This document shows positions 15,931 through 23,770 of a DNA stretch of 64,000 bases, piece after piece (position 1 is the stretch's first letter; each line of letters opens with the position of its first letter). Both the position numbers and the translations under genes were made by a program. Source of the stretch: an uncultured Candidatus Saccharibacteria bacterium (GTDB lineage: Bacteria; Patescibacteriota; Saccharimonadia; Saccharimonadales; Saccharimonadaceae); NCBI GenBank assembly GCA_947253285.1, contig CAMXXV010000001.1, positions 1 to 64,000 on the forward strand. The letters run 5' to 3'. Below the pieces are notes generated by a model. It was not told where the DNA came from. It did not search any database and worked only from the letters and a program-made list of their open reading frames with translations.

Positions 15931-17370
15931 ATGGCCAAGAATAATAAAGGTAATGTGAATTCTAGCGTGACTAGTGCGGACAATAAGAGCGATAAGAAAA
16001 TTGAACTTAAGTCGCGATACATTAGTTTTTTATTACGTCGTCGCACTAATATAACGACTTGGGCAGTTAATTCTGAGCAGAATTTAACCGATAGAGTTGC
16101 GCGTAAACAGTTTAAGGTAGACAGAGCTATTAAACGCGCGGAGAAGCGGGCATTGGCAAGAGTTGAGCGTCGCACTAAGTCGCGCCTATACAAAAAGAGT
16201 CGGTTTTTATACAGTGCCTTGGTGCCATTTTTCTTGATTGGCCGTTGCATTAAATATTTATTTAATGCTAGCTATCGCAAGGTAGTTAAAGCTAGACGAC
16301 AATCACCACATCGAACATTTTTTGTTACAGATCCAAGTCTTGCACGTCGTAGTATTAAGATGTCAGGTTATTTTGGTTTTACTTCTGAAGTGATGCGCTT
16401 GATTTGGAATAATCGAGGTTTATTTGCTAAATATATATTAGTGTTTGGCGCGATAGTTTTATTGATAGTTGGTGGACTTAGCCAGCATAATTTAAGAGAA
16501 TTGCGTGATAATTTAGAGAATAATGGCGTTAGTGGTTGGAATGAGTGGTCTGCACTACTATCGCGGGCTGTTGTACGCGCCAGTACTGCGCCTGATGCAG
16601 GCCAACAAGTGTTGCTGGGGCTAATGATGTTTTATGGCTGGTTAGCTGTAGTGTGGCTGTGTCGCAAGATTACTAATGGTGAGACTGGGCTTAGATTGCG
16701 TGATGGTTTATACAATAGTGGCACTGCACTGTTTGGTGAAATTGCATTAGTCTGTGTGATGGTCGCTCAGTCTGTACCACTGGCGTTATCTACGATTGCG
16801 TATTATGTTGCAACGGCGGGGCAATGGATCAATAGTGGCATTAGGATAGAGAATATGGCATTTTGGTGTGCTCTTGTTGCTGTGGCCGTGTTAACTTTTT
16901 ACTGGATATCTGCCACTGTCTTAGCTATGATTATTACTGCTCTTCCGGGGATGTATCCAATGCAGGCGTTAAAAATGGCCAAAGAACTAATAGCTGGTCG
17001 TCGTGCCAGTATACTTATGCGTTTGATTATAATGTTAATTCCAATAGTTTTATTATGGCTTGTATTGGTTATAGGGGCGATATTCATTGATACTACCTTA
17101 AATATACAGTATATACCGATTATTCCGATAATTACGTCAATATTGATTCCAATTACATTAGTTTGGATAACATCTTATACGTATTTATTGTATAGAAATA
17201 TCATCGATGACCCAACTCCGCCATATAGTGAGTTGCCGAGAAGAAAGTTTGATTGGAGATCTATGCCGGATGTTATTCGTAACATTAAACTGATTAAATT
17301 TATATGTAAGTTGTTAAAGCGTATGAAGCGTAATAGACGGATTAATAATAAATCTAAAGTAAAGGAATAA
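15931..17370 (+). CDS. hypothetical polytopic membrane protein, 479 aa
   Basis: Not recognised. A very basic cytoplasmic N-terminal region of about 160 residues (many Arg/Lys, RAIKRAEKRALARVERR) is followed by about six hydrophobic segments (near residues 165-185, 223-241, 263-290, 303-335, 360-388 and 392-415) and a short basic tail. The basic N-terminus could bind nucleic acid or acidic lipid head groups. It is tightly placed after htpX (8 bp, GGAGCG before the ATG) and before a small membrane protein (5 bp), so a four-gene membrane-quality operon lemA-htpX-orf-orf is likely. Confidence 0.8.
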   Translation: MAKNNKGNVNSSVTSADNKSDKKIELKSRYISFLLRRRTNITTWAVNSEQNLTDRVARKQFKVDRAIKRAEKRALARVERRTKSRLYKKSRFLYSALVPFFLIGRCIKYLFNASYRKVVKARRQSPHRTFFVTDPSLARRSIKMSGYFGFTSEVMRLIWNNRGLFAKYILVFGAIVLLIVGGLSQHNLRELRDNLENNGVSGWNEWSALLSRAVVRASTAPDAGQQVLLGLMMFYGWLAVVWLCRKITNGETGLRLRDGLYNSGTALFGEIALVCVMVAQSVPLALSTIAYYVATAGQWINSGIRIENMAFWCALVAVAVLTFYWISATVLAMIITALPGMYPMQALKMAKELIAGRRASILMRLIIMLIPIVLLWLVLVIGAIFIDTTLNIQYIPIIPIITSILIPITLVWITSYTYLLYRNIIDDPTPPYSELPRRKFDWRSMPDVIRNIKLIKFICKLLKRMKRNRRINNKSKVKE

Positions 17371-17375
17371 TTGCC

Positions 17376-17672
17376 ATGGAAGTAGTATTTTTATTTGTCA
17401 TAACAGCTTTTATCGTAGACGACCGTAGTGTACGTCATCGCATTGCTTGTGCTTTGAACGACAAAGAAAAAAGAAGGGTTGATCTGCGTTGGCGAAAGTA
17501 TCGTCTTTATATTGCGGCGGTGATAGCAGCAGCATTGGGTGTAGCTATCTATGGTGTAATTGTTGCTAATACGCGTATATCAGTTGATGGTTGCGGTGTT
17601 ATAGCGGGATGTATGTTGGGACTTCTAACGAGTCACCTCACACTACTTAAGAATAATAAACAGAAAAAATAG
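17376..17672 (+). CDS. hypothetical small membrane protein, 98 aa
   Basis: Not recognised. It has a short hydrophobic N-terminus, a basic middle (DKEKRRVDLRWRKYRLY), then two hydrophobic segments (about residues 48-66 and 74-90) and a Lys-rich end. AAGGA lies upstream of the ATG. It is last of the lemA-htpX cluster and 12 bp before ligA. It could be an accessory subunit of the preceding membrane protein, but nothing proves it. Confidence 0.65.
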   Translation: MEVVFLFVITAFIVDDRSVRHRIACALNDKEKRRVDLRWRKYRLYIAAVIAAALGVAIYGVIVANTRISVDGCGVIAGCMLGLLTSHLTLLKNNKQKK

Positions 17673-17684
17673 GCTAATTGATAT

Positions 17685-19730
17685 ATGAACAGAGAGCAAG
17701 CTCGGGTAAGAATTGGCGAGTTATGCAAGCAATTAACAAGGCTATCTTATGAATATTACGTTTTAGATAATCCATCAGTATCTGATGCTATTTATGACTC
17801 ATTATTTGCTGAGTTAAAAAAATTAGAAGCAGAATACCCTGATTTAATTACGCCTGATTCACCAACGCAGCGTATTGCGGCTCAGCCATTGAGTAAATTT
17901 GAAAAATATACTCATAAACGGCGGATGATTTCGATTTTAGACTCATTTTCTGACCGAGAGGCTAGTGATTGGTTTAATCGTATTGAATCATACGCCAGTA
18001 AGAATTTATCAGAGCGTGATCGTATTGAGCTAGCAAAGCAGATTTTTTGGCTAGATGATAAGATGGATGGTTTAGCTTGCGCATTGCATTATGAGAATGG
18101 AATTTTAGTTCGTGCTGTAACGCGTGGCGATGGATTTGTTGGTGAGATAGTTACTTCGAATGTTAAAACAATGCCAACTGTACCATTGCGCCTTAATGAT
18201 GACCCAATATTTTGCCATGGTGAAACGGAGGTTCGCGGCGAATTAATTATGATGCGCGCTGAGTTTGAGCGAATCAATCAAGAGTTGATTAAGGCAGGTG
18301 AGAAGCCGTTTGCTAATCCGCGTAATTTGGCGGCCGGTACGATACGCCAATTAGATCCAAGAATAGCAGCATCGCGCAAAATTGAGTTTCATGCTTATGA
18401 TTTGCTACGCGATAACGCAGCGGAAGTGCCAACTAATGAATTTGCTTATCAGAAAATGAGGGAGCTCGGGTTTAAGCTAAATCCGGAAGCACATATCGAG
18501 CATGGCTTTAATAGTGCCATTGAGTATGCGCACAAATTTCGTGAGTCAGTACAGCCCAACTTACCATTTAATACGGATGGATTGGTAATTAAAATCAATG
18601 ACCGTAAATTATATGATGATTTGGGTATCGTTGGCAAAAATCCGCGTGGTGTATTGGCATACAAGTATCCTGCAGAGACTGCTGCAACTAAGGTGCAAGA
18701 TATTGTGTTGAGTTTAGGCAGAACTGGTGCTGTGACCCCAGTGGCAGTATTCGAGCCGGTGCAGTTAGCTGGTACTACTATTCAGCATGCAACTTTGCAT
18801 AACGAAGATGAAATCAAGCGTTTGGACGTGCGAGTTGGGGATACAGTTGAGATATTTAAGGCTGGCGAGATTATTCCAAAAGTTAATCGTGTAATAATGG
18901 AATTGCGTCCTGCTGAGAGTAAGGCATTTAATTTTGCCGACGAGCTAAAGCGCCAGTACCCTGATTTAAAGTTTGAACGGCCTGAAGGCGAAGTGGTTTG
19001 GCGAGTTTGTAATGCTGGTGGTGTACAGGAAATTCTGAGGCGGTCGATTGAACATTATGCGAGTCGCCAGGCGTTGGATATTGCAGGGTTAGGAACTAGT
19101 AATATTGCAGCGTTGATTAATGCTGATTTAATAAACGACTTGGCTGATATTTATAGGCTAGATAGAAATAAAGTAGTGGAGCTAGAGGGCTTTGGCGATA
19201 TCTCGGCTGACAAATTAATTTCCGCTATAAATGCTAGCAAACAGCCTAAATTATCCAAGTTTATTTATGCACTTGGTATACGCTATGTTGGCGTTAAAAC
19301 GGCTGATGATTTAGCGACTTATTTTAAGACATTTGACGATTTTCGACGAGCGACCTATAATCAACTGATTAATATATCTGGTGTGGGTCGAGTAGTGGCA
19401 GAGTCTATTGTGGCCTGGTGGTCTAATGGTGATAATGCTGCTTTGGTTGATAAATTATCGCAGCTAGGTGTTGCACCATTAGATTCTACGACATCTGATA
19501 AGTTAAGCGGTGTAGCAGTAGCTATTACTGGTACGTTAAATTCTATGTCGCGCGAGCAGGCGGCAGACCGAGTGCGAGAACTGGGCGGAAGTTTTCAGTC
19601 TTCCGTTGGACAATCTACTACTTATTTGGTAGCTGGCGGTAAAGTTGGTGCCAGTAAATTGGCGGCGGCCGAAAAGTATCATACTAAAATTATTAGCGAA
19701 GAAGATTTTTTGGCATTAATAAATGACTAA
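17685..19730 (+). CDS. ligA: NAD-dependent DNA ligase
   Basis: Seals nicks with NAD+ as cofactor; 681 aa, a normal length. The Ia domain YYVLDNPSVSDAIYDSLF is at the N-terminus, the adenylated Lys is in WLDDKMDGLA near residue 126, and then come the OB fold, the HhH repeats (about residues 470-585, with AGLGTSNIAALI and ISGVGRVVAESI) and a C-terminal BRCT domain (about 605-680). The usual zinc cysteine cluster between OB and HhH is degenerate: in the segment FERPEGEVVWRVCNAGGVQE only one Cys is left of the usual four. No Shine-Dalgarno is obvious at the ATG. Confidence 0.94.
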   Translation: MNREQARVRIGELCKQLTRLSYEYYVLDNPSVSDAIYDSLFAELKKLEAEYPDLITPDSPTQRIAAQPLSKFEKYTHKRRMISILDSFSDREASDWFNRIESYASKNLSERDRIELAKQIFWLDDKMDGLACALHYENGILVRAVTRGDGFVGEIVTSNVKTMPTVPLRLNDDPIFCHGETEVRGELIMMRAEFERINQELIKAGEKPFANPRNLAAGTIRQLDPRIAASRKIEFHAYDLLRDNAAEVPTNEFAYQKMRELGFKLNPEAHIEHGFNSAIEYAHKFRESVQPNLPFNTDGLVIKINDRKLYDDLGIVGKNPRGVLAYKYPAETAATKVQDIVLSLGRTGAVTPVAVFEPVQLAGTTIQHATLHNEDEIKRLDVRVGDTVEIFKAGEIIPKVNRVIMELRPAESKAFNFADELKRQYPDLKFERPEGEVVWRVCNAGGVQEILRRSIEHYASRQALDIAGLGTSNIAALINADLINDLADIYRLDRNKVVELEGFGDISADKLISAINASKQPKLSKFIYALGIRYVGVKTADDLATYFKTFDDFRRATYNQLINISGVGRVVAESIVAWWSNGDNAALVDKLSQLGVAPLDSTTSDKLSGVAVAITGTLNSMSREQAADRVRELGGSFQSSVGQSTTYLVAGGKVGASKLAAAEKYHTKIISEEDFLALIND

Positions 19731-19757
19731 ATATTTGGTGAATTATTAGGCTTGTGC

Positions 19758-19887
19758 TAATATAATGGTAGAGCTGGTGCGTAAGGACGGGGCGATTCGT
19801 CTGAGCGCTAGAAACAAAAACGTAAAAGCCCCTGGGTGGGCACGCAACAGCTATTAAACCCGTGTAAACTACGCGGGTTTATTTTTA
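19758..19887 (+). ncRNA. structured small RNA candidate with own promoter and terminator
   Basis: This stretch between ligA and tRNA-Ala has no ORF but looks like a transcription unit. An extended -10 (TGcTAATAT at 19755-19763) is followed about 10 nt later by a strong fold. AGCTG-g-TGCGT (19772-19782) pairs with ACGCA-a-CAGCT (19842-19852) as a closing helix. GGGGC (19789-19793) pairs with GCCCC (19828-19832). GACG (19786-19789) can pair with CGTC (19798-19801), giving a possible H-type pseudoknot. A perfect terminator stem TAAACCCG/CGGGTTTA (19855-19862/19874-19881) and T-run end it. I could not match it to SRP, 6S, tmRNA, RNase P or a riboswitch class. Confidence 0.6.
19855..19887 (+). terminator. 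intrinsic terminator of the small RNA
   Basis: 8-bp stem TAAACCCG/CGGGTTTA followed by TTTTTAT. Confidence 0.85.
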
Positions 19888-19922
19888 TAATTTAGCAATG
19901 GTTGTGGTATAATAAATGCAAC

Positions 19923-19999
19923 GGGGTAGTAGCTCATCTGGCTAGAGCGCAGCATTCGCATTGCTGAGGTGGTCGGTTCGAGTCCGATCTACTCCACCA
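19923..19999 (+). tRNA. tRNA-Ala (anticodon CGC)
   Basis: Acceptor GGGGTAG/CTACTCC with one G-T pair, anticodon stem CAGCA/TGCTG around TTCGCAT (CGC), T-loop GTTCGAGTC, CCA encoded. Confidence 0.94.
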
Positions 20000-20006
20000 A
20001 AATTAT

Positions 20007-20031
20007 TGCCCTCCATTTGGAGGGCATTTTG
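20007..20031 (+). terminator. intrinsic terminator after tRNA-Ala
   Basis: TGCCCTCC/GGAGGGCA stem followed by TTTTG. Confidence 0.8.
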
Positions 20032-20051
20032 TAAGATAAGCACATTGATAG

Positions 20052-20057
20052 TATAAT
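20052..20057 (+). promoter_or_regulatory. -10 box of the P-type ATPase gene
   Basis: TATAAT 13 nt before the ATG; a short leader with weak AAGG follows. Confidence 0.5.
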
Positions 20058-20070
20058 ATTATCATAAGGT

Positions 20071-22440
20071 ATGGATTATAAGGGATTAAGCGCTGCCGAA
20101 GTTAAGTCACGCATGGAGTCTGGCCGAAGTAATGTGCTCGACCAGCACTCATCGCGGTCTTTGGGCGATATCATCAAAGCCAATATTTTTACGCGGTTTA
20201 ATTTTTTGATTACCGCGTTAGCGGTTGTGGTGTTGCTGGCTGGTGGCGGTATTGTTAATGCGTTATTCTTCTGTGTACTGATTGTAAATGCCGTGATTGG
20301 AGTGGCGCAAGAGTGGCGTGCCAAAAAGATTTTGGATAAAGCGGCGATCTTAGTGAAGCCACAGTCTACAGTAGTTCGCGATAGCGTTGAACAAATTATA
20401 GCTTCGAGCGACATTGTGGTTGATGATGTAATTAAACTAAGTTTGGGCGACCAAGTGCCAGTAGATGGTGTAGTGCTATCTTCTAGTGATTTAGAGGTTA
20501 ATGAAAGTTTATTGACTGGTGAATCTGACCCAGTAGTAAAAAATACTAAAGCTCAAGTTATGTCAGGTTCAATGGTGGTGGCAGGTTCTGGCTATATTAA
20601 AGCTACCAAGGTTGGACAAGAGTCATATTCGGCTAATTTGACTCGTAACGCACGCCAGTATAAGACAGCAAAATCAGAAATAGTAGATAGTACAAACCAG
20701 CTTCTGAAGTGGATTTCTTGGAGCTTAGTGATAGTGGTACCGATTTTAATTGCGGGAATATTTATTCGTCGGGATTTGACAATCGACCACTCTAGTATTA
20801 GAGCGGTACTAGATAGTATCTCTGGTGATGGTGTAATGCGGATTATTACGCCGATTGTCGGCATGATTCCTGAAGGGTTAGTGTTATTGACTAGTACAGC
20901 ATTTATGCTTGCAGCTGTTAAGCTGGTGCGTAACCGTGCCCTCGTTCAGCAGATGCCGGCGGTTGAGACCTTGGCTCGGGTTAATACTATACTGCTTGAT
21001 AAAACTGGTACTATTACGATGGGTACTATGAAATTGACCAATATTGAGCCAATCTCTAAGGTAGATGTTGATGTGGTGAAGCGCGTTGTAAAGACTATTG
21101 CAAGTCGTGCTAGTTCGCCGACTAATGATGCGTTGGTAGCTGGATTGAAAGTTAAGCCGGCTGAATTTTCGTATGAAGTAGCGTTTAGTAGCGCACGTAA
21201 GTGGAGTGCTATGCAAATTGATAAAATTAACTATATAATGGGCGCTCCAGAAATTGTATTAGCGGAGTATCCAGACGCATTAAAGCGAGCACAGGAAGTG
21301 GCGGCTGAAGGTAAACGAGTACTGGCACTAGTGAGGAGTGATTTGATTCCACGCGCGGCGGGGGTTAATTTTAAACGTGTTAAGCCGCTAGCACTAGTGG
21401 TATTAAGCGAGCAAATACGGCCAAATGCCAAGAAAACATTAAATTATTTTACCAGCCAGGGTGTTGATATTAAGGTAATATCGGGTGATTCGCCAGTGAC
21501 AGTTGGCGCTGTGGCGAAGTCGGTTGGTTTGGACGCCAAGACATTTGACGCCAGAAAATTGCCAGACCCAGATATGGGAGATATTCAGCGCGAAGAGTTT
21601 ATGAAACTAATTAAACATTATAATGTATTTGGCCGGGTACAGCCAGAGCAAAAGCGACAGATTTGTCGTGCCTTGCAAGATGCCGGTCAGGTGGTAGCTA
21701 TGACTGGCGACGGTGTTAACGATGCGTTAGCTTTAAAACAGGCTGATTTGGGTGTAGCAATGAATAGCGGAGCCACAGCGACTAAGGCGGTGGCGGAGTT
21801 GGTATTGCTTGACAGTGATTTTGCCCACTTGCCACTAGTGTTATCTGAGGGACGTCGTGTGATAGCTAATATTGAGCGAGTAGCTAATTTGTTTATTATT
21901 AAGAATGTATATTCATTAGTATTGGCTTTATTGCTCACGTTCTTGCGCGATCCGTATCCATTGTTGCCAAAACACATGACAGTAATTTCTGTTTTAAGTA
22001 TTGGTATGCCGGCATTTTTCTTGGCACTGGCGCCAAATAATAAAGTGTATGTTAAGGGGTTTATGAAGCGTGTCTTAAAATTTGCTATTCCAGTGGGCAT
22101 AGTAAGTGCGGCTGCTATGATATTTACATATAAATTAGCTTGTTCATATCCGTCACTTGATGCAGATTACTTTAGTACAGCAGTGTCAGTTGTTATGATG
22201 GGGCTTGGTGTACTTGTACTGGTTATTTTAGCTCAGCCGATGAAATTGTGGAAAGCTGGATTGATTGCTGCTTGTGCTGGCTTGTTTGCATTAGTGCTGA
22301 TTTTGCCGCAATTAAATCATATCTTACAATATAAATTTAGCTGGGATCTGGTTGTGCCGATATGTGTTGGGATGTTTGTTGGTGCGTATGTGATCGGTAT
22401 TATAACGTGGTTCGTGCGTTCAAAGCGTAGCGTGGTATAA
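20071..22440 (+). CDS. cation-transporting P-type ATPase
   Basis: ATP-driven ion pump of 789 aa in the inner membrane. The actuator motif LTGES is near residue 150, the phosphorylated Asp is in LLDKTGTITMG near residue 308, the hinge is MTGDGVNDALALKQADLG, and two transmembrane helices precede and about six follow the cytoplasmic domains. The transmembrane region before DKTG has PIVGMIPEGL, as in the CtpE/Ca2+-type P2 family rather than heavy-metal CPx pumps; no N-terminal metal-binding domain is present. Ca2+ or Mg2+ is the likely cargo, by family. The murF-like gene starts 7 bp downstream. Confidence 0.92.
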   Translation: MDYKGLSAAEVKSRMESGRSNVLDQHSSRSLGDIIKANIFTRFNFLITALAVVVLLAGGGIVNALFFCVLIVNAVIGVAQEWRAKKILDKAAILVKPQSTVVRDSVEQIIASSDIVVDDVIKLSLGDQVPVDGVVLSSSDLEVNESLLTGESDPVVKNTKAQVMSGSMVVAGSGYIKATKVGQESYSANLTRNARQYKTAKSEIVDSTNQLLKWISWSLVIVVPILIAGIFIRRDLTIDHSSIRAVLDSISGDGVMRIITPIVGMIPEGLVLLTSTAFMLAAVKLVRNRALVQQMPAVETLARVNTILLDKTGTITMGTMKLTNIEPISKVDVDVVKRVVKTIASRASSPTNDALVAGLKVKPAEFSYEVAFSSARKWSAMQIDKINYIMGAPEIVLAEYPDALKRAQEVAAEGKRVLALVRSDLIPRAAGVNFKRVKPLALVVLSEQIRPNAKKTLNYFTSQGVDIKVISGDSPVTVGAVAKSVGLDAKTFDARKLPDPDMGDIQREEFMKLIKHYNVFGRVQPEQKRQICRALQDAGQVVAMTGDGVNDALALKQADLGVAMNSGATATKAVAELVLLDSDFAHLPLVLSEGRRVIANIERVANLFIIKNVYSLVLALLLTFLRDPYPLLPKHMTVISVLSIGMPAFFLALAPNNKVYVKGFMKRVLKFAIPVGIVSAAAMIFTYKLACSYPSLDADYFSTAVSVVMMGLGVLVLVILAQPMKLWKAGLIAACAGLFALVLILPQLNHILQYKFSWDLVVPICVGMFVGAYVIGIITWFVRSKRSVV

Positions 22441-22441
22441 T
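22436..22441 (+). promoter_or_regulatory. extended -10 box of leaderless murF-like gene
   Basis: TGgTATAAT overlapping the ATPase stop codon, 6 nt before the ATG at 22448. Confidence 0.55.
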
Positions 22442-22447
22442 AAAGTT

Positions 22448-23746
22448 ATGTTTAAGCAGCTTGTTAGACAGCGTCTTGAAAATTATGTAGTAAAGTATTT
22501 TAAACGACATCACCCTATTTTGGTAGTAGTGGTTGGCGCCGTAGGCAAGACTACTACTAAAAATGCAATTGCCACGGTATTACAGAAGCGCTTTAGAGTG
22601 CGCATGGAACCAACTAATCTTAATAGCGAAATGTCTGTTCCGACGACATTATTGGGAGTTAAATATCCTAGCGCCTCGGAACTCAAGACTATTACTGCTT
22701 GGTTGCGTGTTTTTAGCGATATGCGTCGTGTAATTAGATCAAAATCAGATGTTGATGTAATCGTACAGGAATTGGCAACAGATAAGCCGGGTGATATTGC
22801 TGCGTTTGGTAATTATTTGCAGGCTGATATTGCTGTAGTGACTGCTGTGGCTGAAGAGCATATGGAGAATTTTCCTGGAGGCTTAGGCGATGTAGCGCGC
22901 GAAGAGCTGTCGGTCGGTAAGTTTGCTAAGACAGTGTTAATTAATAAAGATGCTGTGGCGCATAATTATTGGGAACTAGTGCAAAGTGATAAAGTATTAA
23001 GCTACGGTGTAGATAGTGGTCAATATCACTTTAAAAAGATTCAAGGTAGTCCGCTAGATGGTTACAAAGTTTGTGCTGATGATATTAACGCTACGGTTAA
23101 GTATGTTGGTGAGTATAACATGGGTGCTGCAATTGCTGCTGTGGCTGTAGCTAAACAGCTCAATATGTCGCCCGATGAAATTAAAGCAGGATTAGCTGAT
23201 CTAGTACCTGTTTCTGGTAGAATGAACCCATTGCGCGGTCACAAAAATACGACATTAATTGATGATACCTATAATTCTTCACCAGTGGCAGCTATTGCTG
23301 CATTGAAGACGTTATATCAGATAAGTGCTCCGCAGCGCATAGCAGTGTTGGGGTCGATGAACGAGCTTGGCAATGTGTCGCAAAGTGCGCATAAGCAAGT
23401 TGGCAAAGCGTGCGACCCTAAGAAGCTTAATGCAGTTGTTACGATCGGCGATGAAGCGGCTCGTTATTTGGCGCCGGAGGCCGAGAAAAAAGGTTGTCAG
23501 GTCTTTAAATTTATGAGTCCAATTGAGGCAGGTAAGTTTGTGAATCAATTTATGAAATCTGGTGCTGTTATTCTAATCAAGGGGTCGCAAAATGGTGTTT
23601 TTGCCGAAGAAGCTACTAAGATATTGTTGAATGACGCGGCTGATTCGGCTAAATTGGTGCGTCAAAGTGAGGATTGGATGACGAAAAAACAAAATTGTTT
23701 TGCTCGTATTAAAGATAATTTTGCCGTAGAACCAAATAATAAGTAG
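22448..23746 (+). CDS. Mur ligase family protein (MurF-like)
   Basis: ATP-dependent amide ligase of 432 aa resembling MurF, which adds D-Ala-D-Ala to the UDP-MurNAc peptide. The ATP loop is VVGAVGKTTTKNA near residue 33, and the MurF-like DDTYNSSPVAAIAALKTL and VLGSMNELGNVS blocks follow. Normal MurF has about 80-100 residues of uridine-binding domain before the ATP loop; here the loop comes almost at once, after a basic amphipathic helix, so the N-terminal substrate domain is missing. It could act on a different precursor, for example in MurT-like or cyanophycin-like chemistry. The gene is probably leaderless. Confidence 0.8.
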   Translation: MFKQLVRQRLENYVVKYFKRHHPILVVVVGAVGKTTTKNAIATVLQKRFRVRMEPTNLNSEMSVPTTLLGVKYPSASELKTITAWLRVFSDMRRVIRSKSDVDVIVQELATDKPGDIAAFGNYLQADIAVVTAVAEEHMENFPGGLGDVAREELSVGKFAKTVLINKDAVAHNYWELVQSDKVLSYGVDSGQYHFKKIQGSPLDGYKVCADDINATVKYVGEYNMGAAIAAVAVAKQLNMSPDEIKAGLADLVPVSGRMNPLRGHKNTTLIDDTYNSSPVAAIAALKTLYQISAPQRIAVLGSMNELGNVSQSAHKQVGKACDPKKLNAVVTIGDEAARYLAPEAEKKGCQVFKFMSPIEAGKFVNQFMKSGAVILIKGSQNGVFAEEATKILLNDAADSAKLVRQSEDWMTKKQNCFARIKDNFAVEPNNK

Positions 23747-23758
23747 CTATTAGTGTGC

Positions 23759-23764
23759 TAAAAT
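23759..23764 (+). promoter_or_regulatory. -10 box of leaderless leuS
   Basis: TAAAAT with a 6-nt gap to the leuS ATG. Confidence 0.5.
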
Positions 23765-23770
23765 AGTATC

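Noticed and set aside
19798..19815. Hammerhead-type core (CTGA...GAAAC) or pistol-type ribozyme in the small RNA
   Set aside because: The hammerhead core lacks the required G-A after CUGAN, and the pistol consensus around the pseudoknot and cleavage site is not present.
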